Translations under genes and position numbers: made by a program | The notes under the pieces: model-generated | The model's input: only the letters and a program-made list of their open reading frames with translations | Told to the model about the DNA's origin: nothing | Database searches by the model: none | From: Tidjanibacter sp. | GTDB lineage: Bacteria > Bacteroidota > Bacteroidia > Bacteroidales > Rikenellaceae | NCBI GenBank assembly: GCA_017466345.1 | Contig: JAFTUI010000017.1 | Coordinates: 90,735-154,734, forward strand | Reading direction: 5' to 3' | DNA length: 64,000 nt | Shown here: positions 23,820-32,665 of the stretch, piece after piece | Layout: each line of letters begins with the position of its first letter | Position numbering within the stretch: position 1 is the first letter of the stretch

Positions 23820-25622
23820 ATGACGGGAAGTAATACGGAGCGTATGGGACAAGTGGAGCGATTGCTCCTGTGGCTCAACGTGCAGACCAGACGCATCAGT
23901 GGCAGACAACTGACCTTTGTGCTGGCGATTGTTGTCGGCTTGGTGTCGGGAGGCGTGACTTGCATCTTCGAGTGGTTGCTGGGGCTCATTAAGGACGGAC
24001 TGACGAGCTGGTTTCCAAAGGAGAATGTGGGTTGGCTCTACCTCTTGTACCCTATGGTGGGTATCATCTTGGCGAGTCTTTTTGTGAGGTTTATCGTGAA
24101 GGACGACATCTCGGAGGGTGTGACGAAGGTTTTGAAGGCTATGAGTACCTCCTCCTCGCAGATTAAACCCCACAACTGCTACTCTTCGGTGGTGGGTGGT
24201 GCGCTGACCATCGGCTTTGGTGGTTCGGTAGGTCCCGAGGCTCCTATTGTCCTGACGGGTGCAGCCATTGGCTCCAATATAGGCAGGCTTATGAGGCTCA
24301 ACTACCGCAATATGACGCTTATGCTGGCGTGCGGTGTTGCGGCAGCACTCTCGGCAATCTTCAAGGCTCCCATCACGGGTGTGATATTCGTTATGGAGAT
24401 ACTGCTGCTCGATATGAGTATGACTGCCATTATCCCGCTCATTATATCCTCTGTTACGGCTGTGACGCTTACCTTCTTCGTAAGAGGTTTTGAGCCTATG
24501 CTCTCGGCAAGTACGGTTGGCGACCTCTCGTTCTCGCATATCCCCATCTACACACTCCTTGCGGTGCTCTGTGGTCTTATGTGCTACTACTTTATGAGGG
24601 TAAACTTCCGCGTGAAGGGAGTCATCGACCGCCTCGGCAAGCAATGGAAAAAGTGGATTGTGGGTGGTTTGGCTCTGGGTGTGATGATTATGCTCTTCCC
24701 CCCGCTCTATGGCGAGGGCTATGGCATCTTCCACCACTTTATGAAGGGCGATGTGCAGGCAGTCTTCGACAACTCGGGCTTCTACGATTTTAGGGAGAAC
24801 CATTGGGTGGTCTTGGGATACCTGCTCGCCATTATGTTCGTGAAGGCTATCGCTATGGCTGTCACGAACGCTTCGGGAGGTGTGGGCGGTACTTTCGCAC
24901 CCTCACTCTTTGTGGGTGCCTTTATGGGTGCTATTGTGGCATACGTTGGCAACACCTTCTTCGATGCCGACCTCTCGATTGCCGCCTTCTCGTTAGTTGG
25001 TATGGCGGGCTTGATGTCGGGCGTTATGAAGGCTCCGCTTACGGCAGTCTTCCTCATTGCCGAGATTTCGAGTGCCTACCAACTCTTTGTTCCTCTGATG
25101 CTTGTGTCGTGCGTGTCGTATGTCATCAACCGCTACTTGGAGCCCGACAGCATCTATACCAAAACACTCCGACAAAAGGGACAACTCCTCACACACGACA
25201 AGGACCAAGCCGTTAGTGTTGTGCTCTCCATTCGCTCTCTAATAGAGACCAACATCCTCAGCATAGGCGAGTACGACACGCTGGGAGATATGGTCGTAAG
25301 GGTTATTCCGCATACTACGCGAAACATCTTCCCCGTTCTTAACTCGGAGGGCAAATTGCTGGGCGTGGTAGAGTTTGATAAGTTGCGCAAGGATATGTTT
25401 GACCAAACGAAGTACCCCAACTCTGTGCAGCGTTATATGATTACCCCTCCCGATGTTATTATTGACAATGAGTCGGCATCGAGCGTTTTGGAGAAGTTTG
25501 AGAATACGGGCGCGTGGAACCTGCCCGTAACCGATAAGGAGGGACGCTATGTGGGTTTTGTGAGTAAGTCGCGCATCCTTACCGCCTACCGCGAGAAACT
25601 CAAAGAGATGACACAAGAGTAA
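23820..25622 (+). CDS. ClC family chloride channel/antiporter with CBS domains
   Basis: 600 residues from ATG 23820. About ten membrane helices carry the ion-path motif GFGGSVGPEAPIVL, retaining the gating Glu of CLC antiporters, and GMAGLMSGVMKAPLTAVFLIAEIS. Two cytoplasmic CBS domains follow (about 465-595), likely binding adenine nucleotides. The transport mode (Cl-/H+ exchange or fluoride) cannot be decided from sequence here. The stop runs straight into the AATTGAG array. Confidence 0.93.
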   Translation: MTGSNTERMGQVERLLLWLNVQTRRISGRQLTFVLAIVVGLVSGGVTCIFEWLLGLIKDGLTSWFPKENVGWLYLLYPMVGIILASLFVRFIVKDDISEGVTKVLKAMSTSSSQIKPHNCYSSVVGGALTIGFGGSVGPEAPIVLTGAAIGSNIGRLMRLNYRNMTLMLACGVAAALSAIFKAPITGVIFVMEILLLDMSMTAIIPLIISSVTAVTLTFFVRGFEPMLSASTVGDLSFSHIPIYTLLAVLCGLMCYYFMRVNFRVKGVIDRLGKQWKKWIVGGLALGVMIMLFPPLYGEGYGIFHHFMKGDVQAVFDNSGFYDFRENHWVVLGYLLAIMFVKAIAMAVTNASGGVGGTFAPSLFVGAFMGAIVAYVGNTFFDADLSIAAFSLVGMAGLMSGVMKAPLTAVFLIAEISSAYQLFVPLMLVSCVSYVINRYLEPDSIYTKTLRQKGQLLTHDKDQAVSVVLSIRSLIETNILSIGEYDTLGDMVVRVIPHTTRNIFPVLNSEGKLLGVVEFDKLRKDMFDQTKYPNSVQRYMITPPDVIIDNESASSVLEKFENTGAWNLPVTDKEGRYVGFVSKSRILTAYREKLKEMTQE

Positions 25623-25682
25623 ATTGAGAATTGAGAATTGAGAATTGAGAATTGATAATTGAGAATTGAGAATTGAGAATTG
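25621..25682. repeat. heptamer array (AATTGAG)n
   Basis: About eight tandem copies of AATTGAG, one interrupted (AATTGATAATTGAG), fill the whole gap between the ClC stop and the next ATG. Confidence 0.95.
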
Positions 25683-26045
25683 ATGCAAGGAAAAAACGTC
25701 ATACAGGAGAAAAGTAAGCGGTTTGCAATACGCATAGTGCGTTTTTCGCAGTATTTACAGAATGATAAAAAGGAGTATGTTTTATCTAAGCAGATATTGC
25801 GTTGCGGCACAAGTATAGGTGCAAATATTTTTGAGAGTAGAAATGCACAAAGTAAAGATGATTTTATACACAAGCTTTCAATTGCATTAAAAGAAGCAGA
25901 TGAAACAAACTATTGGCTTGAAGTTTTACTTGGGGCTGATATTATTAATAGCAGCGAATACGATTCATTATATACTGATTTGGACGAATTAATATCGTTA
26001 TTGGTGTCAATCATTAAGAGCTTGAAAAATAACAAAGAGAAGTAG
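25683..26045 (+). CDS. four helix bundle protein (S23/IVS-type)
   Basis: 120 residues from ATG 25683. The pattern FAIRIVRFSQYL, ILRCGTSIGANIFESRNAQSKDDFIHKLSIALKEADETNYWLEVL matches the small four-helix proteins first found in 23S rRNA intervening sequences; free-standing versions are widespread and of unknown function, sometimes near mobile DNA. Base composition is clearly more AT rich than neighbours, with TTA and AAA codons common, suggesting transfer. 7-mer arrays flank it on both sides. Confidence 0.9.
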   Translation: MQGKNVIQEKSKRFAIRIVRFSQYLQNDKKEYVLSKQILRCGTSIGANIFESRNAQSKDDFIHKLSIALKEADETNYWLEVLLGADIINSSEYDSLYTDLDELISLLVSIIKSLKNNKEK

Positions 26046-26052
26046 AGATTAT

Positions 26053-26087
26053 AATTCTCAATTCTCAATTCTCAACTCTCAATTCAA
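26053..26087. repeat. heptamer array (AATTCTC)n at a start codon
   Basis: About five units of CAATTCT/CAACTCT end immediately before the ATG of the GT4 gene. It is the reverse complement of the array on the other side of the four-helix gene. Confidence 0.92.
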
Positions 26088-27224
26088 ATGAAAATTTCAT
26101 TCATTGGTCCTGCGTACCCGTATAGGGGTGGGCTGGCGACAATCATAGAACGCCTTGCGAGGGTGTTTCAGCAGAGGGGTGCGGAGGTTACGATAAAGAC
26201 CTTCTCGCTCCAATATCCTCGTTTGCTCTTCCCCGGTAAGAGTCAATACCGCACAGGAGAGGCTCCCGAAGGACTTGTCATAACTCGCGAGGTTAGCACC
26301 ATAAACCCCATCTCGTGGTGGCGTGTGGGAAGAGGGTTGCGCAGAGAGGCTCCCGATATGCTCATCTTGAAGTATTGGACCCCCCTGATGGCTCCCGCAT
26401 TTGGCACCATCTGCCGCTTGGCACGCAAAAATGGCAAAACAAAAGTCATTGTTCATCTCGACAACATCACTCCCCACGAGCCACACTTCTACGACCGCCC
26501 GCTGAACCGCTACTTCCTTCGCTCGGTGGATGGCTTTATCTATATGTCGGAGGCTGTAAATGACGACCTGCGCACCTACCTGCCCAATGCTAAGGCACTC
26601 TTTTCGCCCCATCCGCTCTTCGACAACTATGGTAAAAAACTGCCCCGCGAGGAGGCGTGTGGTAGGTTGGGCTTGGACTCTTCGCTCGGCTATGTGATGT
26701 TCTTTGGCTATGTGAGGGACTACAAGGGCTTGGATATACTGCTCGATGCGTGGGCAAGGCTCAAAGCCGAGGGTAAGACCGAGCGAAAACGCCTGCTTGT
26801 GGTGGGCGAGGTCTATGGTGCGGATGATAAGTACCACGCTCAAATAGAACGACTTGGATTGTGTGAGGATGTGGTATTCCACAATCGCTTTGTGCCAGAT
26901 GAGGAGGTTGCCGAGTGGTTCTCGGTGGCTGATATGGTGGCACTTCCTTATAAGTCTGCCACTCAGAGTGGTGTTACGCAGGTGGCATACGCATTCGAAG
27001 TGCCTATGGTCGTAACCCGTGTGGGCGGCTTGGCTGAAATGGTGCCCGATGATGTGGTGGGCGTGCTCTCGGAGGTCAGCGCAGAGAGTGTTGCCGCAGC
27101 CATCGCGAAAGTCTACGAGGGGAACAATCTGGAACGCTATCGCGAAGGTGTCCGTAACGAGAAGCACCGCTTCTCGTGGGAGGCTACGGCAGACAAAATT
27201 GAAGAACTGTACGAAAAATTGTAG
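26088..27224 (+). CDS. glycosyltransferase family 4
   Basis: 378 residues, GT-B fold. The N-terminal FIGPAYPYRGGLATIIERLARVFQQRGAEV is the acceptor-side Rossmann domain. In the C-terminal domain, VMFFGYVRDYKGLDILLDAWARL and ADMVALPYKSATQSGVTQVAYAFEVPMVVTRVGGLAEMV form the nucleotide-sugar site. It probably adds a sugar to an envelope glycan or glycolipid; donor and acceptor are unknown. No glycan cluster surrounds it. Confidence 0.92.
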   Translation: MKISFIGPAYPYRGGLATIIERLARVFQQRGAEVTIKTFSLQYPRLLFPGKSQYRTGEAPEGLVITREVSTINPISWWRVGRGLRREAPDMLILKYWTPLMAPAFGTICRLARKNGKTKVIVHLDNITPHEPHFYDRPLNRYFLRSVDGFIYMSEAVNDDLRTYLPNAKALFSPHPLFDNYGKKLPREEACGRLGLDSSLGYVMFFGYVRDYKGLDILLDAWARLKAEGKTERKRLLVVGEVYGADDKYHAQIERLGLCEDVVFHNRFVPDEEVAEWFSVADMVALPYKSATQSGVTQVAYAFEVPMVVTRVGGLAEMVPDDVVGVLSEVSAESVAAAIAKVYEGNNLERYREGVRNEKHRFSWEATADKIEELYEKL

Positions 27225-27253
27225 GCTATTGCCATATTAACTATAAGGTAAGA

Positions 27254-27288
27254 AGTGGGCGCGAATTTTTCGTGCCCACTCCTTTTTT
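27254..27288 (+). terminator. terminator of the GT4 gene
   Basis: AGTGGGC...GCCCACT stem (27254-27260 with 27274-27280), extended inward by CGAA/TTCG, then six T. Confidence 0.85.
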
Positions 27289-27312
27289 AACCTATAATTA
27301 ATGCCAAAAATT

Positions 27313-27342
27313 TTGGAAGTTATTAGAATTATATTAATTTTG
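27313..27342 (+). promoter_or_regulatory. promoter of the FN3-like lipoprotein gene
   Basis: TTTTG, 19 bp, TAATTTTG: an exact fit to the Bacteroidota consensus, 40 nt before ATG. Confidence 0.75.
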
Positions 27343-27382
27343 TAGTAAATAAAAATTACAGTAATACTTAATTGCTAAAACA

Positions 27383-28675
27383 ATGAAGAGAAATTTTTTA
27401 CTTATTGCGTTTGTGATGCTCCTTTCGATGTCGTTTGTGGCGTGTGAGACGCCCGACAGCGGAGGTGGCGATGAGATTGAGAATGGCGGCGAGAACGGAA
27501 AAGAGGATGAAGAGACTCCCGCACCCGAGCCCCCTGCGCTCACTTTCGACATTGCGCTGGAAGATATTGGTGTTAATTCGGTAACTATGAGTGTAACACC
27601 CTCCGACAATGAAGCGGTATATCTCTACGATATTCTGCAAGTAGAAATTTTGGAACAGTATCACGAGGGTAGCGTTAAGACCTATGTCCAAAACCTTGTG
27701 GCAAGTGCCCTCGAAGAGATGGACCTTGAAGCGGTCTATTATCGCATAGGAACGATGGGTGCAGACTCCTATACCTATCAATCTCTCGCGCCAGACACTG
27801 AGTATATCGCCTTTGCGGTGGCTATCAACGTGAACTGCGAGGCGATAGGCGAGGTGGCATCCGAACTCTTCTCCACACAGCCACTTCCCACAACATTCTC
27901 GTGGGATGTTACTTTCGATGAGATATTCTACGGGGGTGTATCCTTCACGATTACTCCTTCGGACGAGAGCGTACCATACTACTTTACGGTGCGTCCTTAT
28001 GTCTCCCACGGTAGAGTGATGAACGATGAGGAGTTGTTGGAAACAATTATTGCGGAGGACTATATGATGATTCCATTCTATGCGTCCAAAGGAACTCAGA
28101 CTTCGGTTTATGACGAGAGTGCCGACTTCAACGACTTCATTCTCTGCTCCGATACGGGCTACGAACTCTTGATATTCGCATTTGCCGATGGCGCACCTCT
28201 CTCGGAGATACAGCGCTTCCCCTTCCGTACCCTCAAACCCGATGTGGAGAGTTTTAGTTTCGACATCACCGTAACGCCCGGTGTGAATAATGCTGAGGTG
28301 GCTGTTGCACCCTCCGACAAGCACACAATGTATCTGTGGGAAGTGGTGTCCAAGAACAATTTAGTATCGAACTACAATGGCGATATGGCAAAATATGTAA
28401 AAGCCTACATCGACAATATGATTGGGTCTCAGGGACTCTATGAACTTGATTTTGCGCGTATTATGGGCGATGACTCCTACAACTTCCCAATGTCGTTTGA
28501 GCCTTCTACGGATTATATAGTTTGGGCTGCTCAGGTGGACGAGTATGGTAAGGTTGTGGGCGATATAGCCTTAAAGCCATTCAAAACCCTTGCCGAAGAC
28601 ACCCCTGCTGAGGCTCCCCAGAAGAGCCACGCAGCCCCCTCTGTCAAGAGTCGCAAAGTGGCTATTAGACAATAG
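27383..28675 (+). CDS. lipoprotein with three FN3-like repeats
   Basis: 430 residues with a lipoprotein signal ending ...LSMSFVAC (Cys at about 21), then an acidic linker (GGDEIENGGENGKEDEE) typical of surface-exported Bacteroidota lipoproteins. Three tandem domains of about 125 residues each begin with an SVTMSVTPSDNEAVY-type strand (SFTITPSDESVPY, AEVAVAPSDKHTMY) and end with PDTEYIAFAVA-type strands and an FxT motif. The function is unknown; a cell-surface binding role is plausible. It has its own promoter and terminator. Confidence 0.8.
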   Translation: MKRNFLLIAFVMLLSMSFVACETPDSGGGDEIENGGENGKEDEETPAPEPPALTFDIALEDIGVNSVTMSVTPSDNEAVYLYDILQVEILEQYHEGSVKTYVQNLVASALEEMDLEAVYYRIGTMGADSYTYQSLAPDTEYIAFAVAINVNCEAIGEVASELFSTQPLPTTFSWDVTFDEIFYGGVSFTITPSDESVPYYFTVRPYVSHGRVMNDEELLETIIAEDYMMIPFYASKGTQTSVYDESADFNDFILCSDTGYELLIFAFADGAPLSEIQRFPFRTLKPDVESFSFDITVTPGVNNAEVAVAPSDKHTMYLWEVVSKNNLVSNYNGDMAKYVKAYIDNMIGSQGLYELDFARIMGDDSYNFPMSFEPSTDYIVWAAQVDEYGKVVGDIALKPFKTLAEDTPAEAPQKSHAAPSVKSRKVAIRQ

Positions 28676-28699
28676 AGTGTAGCCTTAAAGGTAAAAATG

Positions 28700-28733
28700 A
28701 AAGTGCGCTCCCGAAAGCGAGGGGCGCACTTTT
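28700..28733 (+). terminator. terminator of the FN3-like lipoprotein gene
   Basis: AAAGTGCGC pairs with GCGCACTTT; T-run within and after the 3' arm. Confidence 0.85.
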
Positions 28734-28897
28734 TCGGCGGTGAATTTTATTTCATCGCCTATTTTGTTGATATACATTGCATTAGGTTGTTGCGTTGTGA
28801 AACGACTTTTTGTGCAAAAATGGTTTAAGCGTTGATTTTACCCTTTTGCGTGTAGTCTTCTATGTAGTATAAATTAAGTATAATTAAGATAAAAATC

Positions 28898-28928
28898 ACT
28901 TTTTGTGATACATCGTATCACAAAAAGT
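28898..28928. promoter_or_regulatory. perfect 14-bp dyad with 3-nt spacer
   Basis: ACTTTTTGTGATAC and GTATCACAAAAAGT flank ATC. No T-run follows, and TACCTTTA lies 4 bp downstream as an imperfect -7 element. An operator is as likely as an RNA hairpin. Confidence 0.5.
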
Positions 28929-28964
28929 ATTACCTTTACACATTGAAATTGAGTGACTTGGGCT

Positions 28965-29069
28965 ATGAATAACTTGTTGGCGACATACCGCAATGCTGTG
29001 AACTGCACCTATTGTGCAGTCGTTGCATCGTGTGCCACAAATACCCCCCCCCATTGCTCAATGTTCTAA
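28965..29069 (+). CDS. 34-residue Cys-rich micro-ORF, speculative
   Basis: The frame from ATG 28965 to TAA 29069 encodes a short peptide with Cys at 14, 17, 23 and 31 (including CTYC), and contains a run of nine C (29044-29052) that could slip. It lies between the dyad/-7-like site and a strong terminator at 29108, so a transcript of about 200 nt may be made here, either coding or a small RNA. There is no homology evidence. Confidence 0.25.
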   Translation: MNNLLATYRNAVNCTYCAVVASCATNTPPHCSMF

Positions 29070-29107
29070 TAATCAAATAGTTAGAGGATATACACCATTT
29101 TATAGTT

Positions 29108-29145
29108 GGCGTTATGGCTTATCGTGAGCCGTAACGCCATTTTTG
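29108..29145 (+). terminator. strong terminator upstream of the lipocalin-like lipoprotein gene
   Basis: A 12-bp stem (29108-29119 with 29127-29138, one G-T pair), then ATTTTTG. It must end a transcript made within the preceding 400 bp, since no annotated gene ends here. Confidence 0.8.
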
Positions 29146-29188
29146 TGCTTACATATCAATAAACATAACAATAAAAAAAAGAGTAATT

Positions 29189-30100
29189 ATGAAGACATTT
29201 AGAATGATTGGAATGGCCCTCGTGGCTGTGGTGCTCGGCTTTGCGATGAGCAGTTGTGAAAATGACGATGATGTGGACCCATATAAGGACTATCCGCAGC
29301 TGATTGTGGGTAAGTGGTTTAACTTTACGCCGGAGGCGAGTATGTTCTTGAATTATCAAGCAGATAATACCTATAATATGGTAGGTTGGGATAAAGAATT
29401 TGGTTGGTTGGAAATGTCCGGCACCTATCGTTTGGAAGGTAATAAACTTACAGAATCATATACCTGGACTGATGGTTCACAACTTCAAACGCCTCAACTA
29501 ATTGAAATAAAAGATGATAGGCTGGTATTTCTATCTAATTTAGATATGCCTGAAGTTGGTGAAAAAATCAACTACCGCGTACAAGAATCTTTTGATATCA
29601 AGGGCAATTACACCTATCTTAACTCAGCGGTAAAAGTAGAACCTATCGAAGGCAAGACCGCTCTTCAACTTCCCGAAGGTGTTCTCTTCCAGGGTCAGAA
29701 CTATATCCCGGTAGATGCAATGCACGGTGACCGCATTATCGATGTGATGAAGAAGTTCTTTGCAGATGCTACTTTCGCTGCTGATGGAAAACTTAACCAC
29801 ACACTCGATGGTGAGGCAAAGGTAAAGAACTACACCCTGAATGGCAACAACCTTGTATTCAACCTCTACGAAGGCAGCGATACTTATAAGGTAAATGCTA
29901 CCTCATTCCCCGACGAGGATGGCGACCGCCTCTTCATCATCATTCCTAAGCAGACCGCTTGGCTCGGTGGTATGGTGGACCTTGTAGAGAAAGAGAACGA
30001 AGGTTTGAGGCTCGATGCAGCGCAGATTGCAGCATTGGGAAAGGAGTTTATGGATACCTTCGAATCCTTCACTGTGATTCTGAGTTTGAGCAAGAAGTAA
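29189..30100 (+). CDS. lipoprotein with lipocalin-like domain, mosaic base composition
   Basis: 303 residues. The lipoprotein signal MKTFRMIGMALVAVVLGFAMSSC is followed by acidic ENDDDVD. Residues about 30-130 resemble lipocalin-like domains (LIVGKWFNFTPE, MSGTYRLEGNKLTESYTW). Residues 135-300 form a second, less recognisable domain, perhaps DUF4923-like. The DNA for about residues 50-135 (29345-29600) is much richer in AT than both ends, as if that segment were acquired separately. The function is unknown. Confidence 0.72.
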   Translation: MKTFRMIGMALVAVVLGFAMSSCENDDDVDPYKDYPQLIVGKWFNFTPEASMFLNYQADNTYNMVGWDKEFGWLEMSGTYRLEGNKLTESYTWTDGSQLQTPQLIEIKDDRLVFLSNLDMPEVGEKINYRVQESFDIKGNYTYLNSAVKVEPIEGKTALQLPEGVLFQGQNYIPVDAMHGDRIIDVMKKFFADATFAADGKLNHTLDGEAKVKNYTLNGNNLVFNLYEGSDTYKVNATSFPDEDGDRLFIIIPKQTAWLGGMVDLVEKENEGLRLDAAQIAALGKEFMDTFESFTVILSLSKK

Positions 30101-30117
30101 GAGAATAGTCTATACAC

Positions 30118-30172
30118 AAAAATTGGTGCGTGTAGGGAATGATGTAGTCCCGTCACGCACCAATTTATTTTA
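30118..30172 (+). terminator. terminator of the lipocalin-like lipoprotein gene
   Basis: AAATTGGTGCGTG pairs with CACGCACCAATTT; ATTTTAT follows. Confidence 0.8.
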
Positions 30173-30261
30173 TTCATACCGCATCAGCGGAAAATGTTTG
30201 CGTTCAGCATTTTGCAGTTTTTGCAAAAACTAACACTGAAAATCAATCAGTTAAAAATTAA

Positions 30262-30307
30262 AAGACCTCTCCCAAAAGGGCGCACTTTTTGTTGGTTGCA
30301 GAGAGGC
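30262..30307 (-). terminator. terminator of era
   Basis: On the minus strand CCTCTC pairs with GAGAGG across a long loop and is followed by TCTTTT. The stem is short. Confidence 0.5.
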
Positions 30308-30312
30308 GTTTG

Positions 30313-31212
30313 CTACTCCATATAACCATATTTGCGTAGTCCGCGGCTGCTGTTGCGCCAATTCTCGTCTACCTTGACGTGCAGTTGCAGGAATATCTTC
30401 TTGCCCACAAACTTTTCGAGTTCCAGGCGTGCTGCCGTGCCAACCTTTTTGAGCATCTCGCCCTTGCGACCTATGATGATACCCTTCTGCGAGTCGCGGG
30501 CGACATATATGACGGCACTGATACGGTCGATGGTGGGCTCCTCCTTATACTCCTCAATGACAATCTCCACCGAGTAGGGTATCTCCTTGTCGTAGTTGAG
30601 AAAGACCTTCTCGCGTATTATCTCGCTCGCAAAAAACCTCATTGGTCGGTCGGTGAGAGTGCCCTCCTCGTAGTAGGGTGCACCCTCGGGCAGAAGAGTC
30701 ATAATGTTGTCGAAAACACCGCTGATGTTGAACCCTTCAAGTGCCGAAACAGGGATGATACGAGCCTCGGGGAGCCTCTGGTGCCACAACTCCACAAGAG
30801 CCTCCAAGCCCTGTTGATTTGAGAGGTCAATTTTGTTGATAACCACAATGGTGGGTATGGCGCTGAGTTTTATCTTCTCGACAATCTCCTCACTCGCCTC
30901 ATCGCCCTTCTCCACAGTGTCCGTAACATAGAGTATCACATCGGCATCTTTAAGGGCACCCCTCACGAAGCCCATCATACTCTCTTGCAACTTATACGAA
31001 GGGCGCAGAATACCCGGGGTGTCGGAGTAGACAATCTGGAAGTCCTCGCCTCCAACGATACCCATAATCCTGTGGCGCGTGGTCTGCGCCTTGGCAGTGA
31101 TGATGGCGAGCCTTTCGCCCACCAGAGCATTCATCAGCGTAGATTTACCCACATTGGGGTTGCCAATGATATTCACAAAACCGCTCTTAAACTTTTTCTC
31201 TTTATTTTCCAT
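30313..31212 (-). CDS. era: GTPase Era
   Basis: 299 residues. G1 GNPNVGKST, G3 DTPG, and G4 NKID define the GTPase domain; the C-terminal KH domain carries IIGRKGEMLKKVGTAARLELEKFVGKKIFLQLHVKV. Era binds the 3' end of 16S rRNA and aids 30S maturation. It is last in a minus-strand run (GH3-like, dNK, rsmF-like, MATE, era), but separated from MATE by 125 bp with repeats. Confidence 0.97.
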   Translation of the reverse strand: MENKEKKFKSGFVNIIGNPNVGKSTLMNALVGERLAIITAKAQTTRHRIMGIVGGEDFQIVYSDTPGILRPSYKLQESMMGFVRGALKDADVILYVTDTVEKGDEASEEIVEKIKLSAIPTIVVINKIDLSNQQGLEALVELWHQRLPEARIIPVSALEGFNISGVFDNIMTLLPEGAPYYEEGTLTDRPMRFFASEIIREKVFLNYDKEIPYSVEIVIEEYKEEPTIDRISAVIYVARDSQKGIIIGRKGEMLKKVGTAARLELEKFVGKKIFLQLHVKVDENWRNSSRGLRKYGYME

Positions 31213-31220
31213 TTTTCTTC

Positions 31221-31260
31221 TTGCGACTTTTTATAAAAAGTCGCCCAAAAATTTTTAGTG
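31221..31260 (-). repeat. single-hairpin copy of the GCGACTTTTT element
   Basis: A perfect 22-bp palindrome (31223-31244; GCGACTTTTT and its inverse around TA) followed on the plus strand by CCAAAAATTTTTAGTG. It is the inverted counterpart of the element at 17423. Confidence 0.8.
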
Positions 31261-31337
31261 TAGCCTATGCTCAACCCTAATGGGAGATATGAGAATTATG
31301 AGAAAACTTTAATTTCTCAATGCTCAATTCTCGCTTC

Positions 31338-32648
31338 TCAATTCTCAATTCTCATCAGTAGTTCCGTATTCATACCCTTTGTTGCTACCAGCATAAGCAC
31401 AAACCTGACCACAATGAAGCCTATGAAGGCCACCCATAAGCCCCTATTGCCGAGCACTCCACGCAGGGCGAAGTAGAGCACAAAGAACGCCACAAGTGCC
31501 CAGAAGGTTGTGTTGCGCATAATGCGTGTCTTGGTGGCGCCGATTAGTATGCCGTCAATGAGGAAGGGGATGAAACCCACCAAGGGCACCATAATTATCC
31601 ACCATATATACTCCCCAGCACACGCCATAATCGTGGGGCTCGAAGTGAAGAGACTGAGGATGGGCTCCCACCAGAAGATATAGGCGACAATGTAAATCGC
31701 TGCTACCACCGCGCACCACACCAGCAGCAGCCTCACGCACCTGCGGAACGCCTCGCGGTTCCTCTCGCCTATGAACCTACCTGTCAGCGACTCGGCAGCG
31801 TAGCAGAAACCATCGAGCATATAGCTAAACAGCATAAAGAGGTTCATCAGCAGTTCGTTGGTGGCAAGTATGGTGTCGCCGAAGCGTGCCGAGAATGCCG
31901 TAAAGCAGGTGTAGACAGTGCATACACACAGCGTGCGCAAGAAAGCGTCCGAGTTGATGCGGAAGAATCTTACCAGGGGTTCCATATTGAGGCACTCGCG
32001 GAGCGACATCTCCCTAAGGTAGGCTTTGTAGCGCACGGAGATGAAAATCAGCGTTATGAGCAGTGCTGCATACTGCGCCACCACCGTTCCGAGGGCTATG
32101 CCCGCAACACCCATATCCATACCAAAGACAAACCACAGCGAAGCTCCTACGTTTATCAGGTTGTTCAGTATGGAAACCACCATAGGCGTTGTAGCGTCCT
32201 GCATACCCGTCAGCCAGCCGTGCAACGAGAAGATGCCTATGGCTGCGGGGGCTGCCCAGATGCGCACAAAGAAGTACTCCGCCGCCAAGGTCATAACACC
32301 CTCCGATCCCTCCATAATTTTCATCGCCAAAGTCCCTATGGGGCGGTTGAAGAGGAGCAACAGCAGGGCAATGCCGAAGGCGACAAGCATAGAGCGCCCC
32401 AGAATGCTTGCGCACTCGCGTTTGTCGTCAGCACCGTAAGCCTGTGCCGCCAAGCCACTCGTGCCCATCCTGAGGAAGGCGAAGTTCCAATATATGAAGT
32501 TGAAAATTGCGGTGCCGATAGCCAACGCACCGATAGTTGCATCATCGCCAATCCTGCCCGCAATGGCAATGTCAATCATACCCAGCAGAGGGATAGTAAC
32601 ATTGCTCACTATATTTGGCACCGCAAGGCGCAGGATGGCTTTATTCAT
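31338..32648 (-). CDS. MATE family efflux transporter
   Basis: 436 residues with 12 hydrophobic helices in two six-helix halves. N-terminal LRLAVPNIVSNVTIPLLGMIDIAIAGRIGD is characteristic of the DinF/NorM-like MATE exporters, which use Na+ or H+ gradients to expel cationic compounds. The start lies 17 nt after the rRNA methyltransferase gene. AATTCTC repeats lie just beyond the 3' end. Confidence 0.94.
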   Translation of the reverse strand: MNKAILRLAVPNIVSNVTIPLLGMIDIAIAGRIGDDATIGALAIGTAIFNFIYWNFAFLRMGTSGLAAQAYGADDKRECASILGRSMLVAFGIALLLLLFNRPIGTLAMKIMEGSEGVMTLAAEYFFVRIWAAPAAIGIFSLHGWLTGMQDATTPMVVSILNNLINVGASLWFVFGMDMGVAGIALGTVVAQYAALLITLIFISVRYKAYLREMSLRECLNMEPLVRFFRINSDAFLRTLCVCTVYTCFTAFSARFGDTILATNELLMNLFMLFSYMLDGFCYAAESLTGRFIGERNREAFRRCVRLLLVWCAVVAAIYIVAYIFWWEPILSLFTSSPTIMACAGEYIWWIIMVPLVGFIPFLIDGILIGATKTRIMRNTTFWALVAFFVLYFALRGVLGNRGLWVAFIGFIVVRFVLMLVATKGMNTELLMRIEN

Positions 32649-32665
32649 AATGTTTCTATCTGCTC

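Noticed and set aside
23079-24803. 574-codon frame antisense to trpS and the ClC gene
   Set aside because: It spans two well-supported genes on the other strand; His/Arg-rich low-complexity product.
25683-26045. rRNA intervening sequence
   Set aside because: The four-helix protein is of that type, but no 23S rRNA gene surrounds it.
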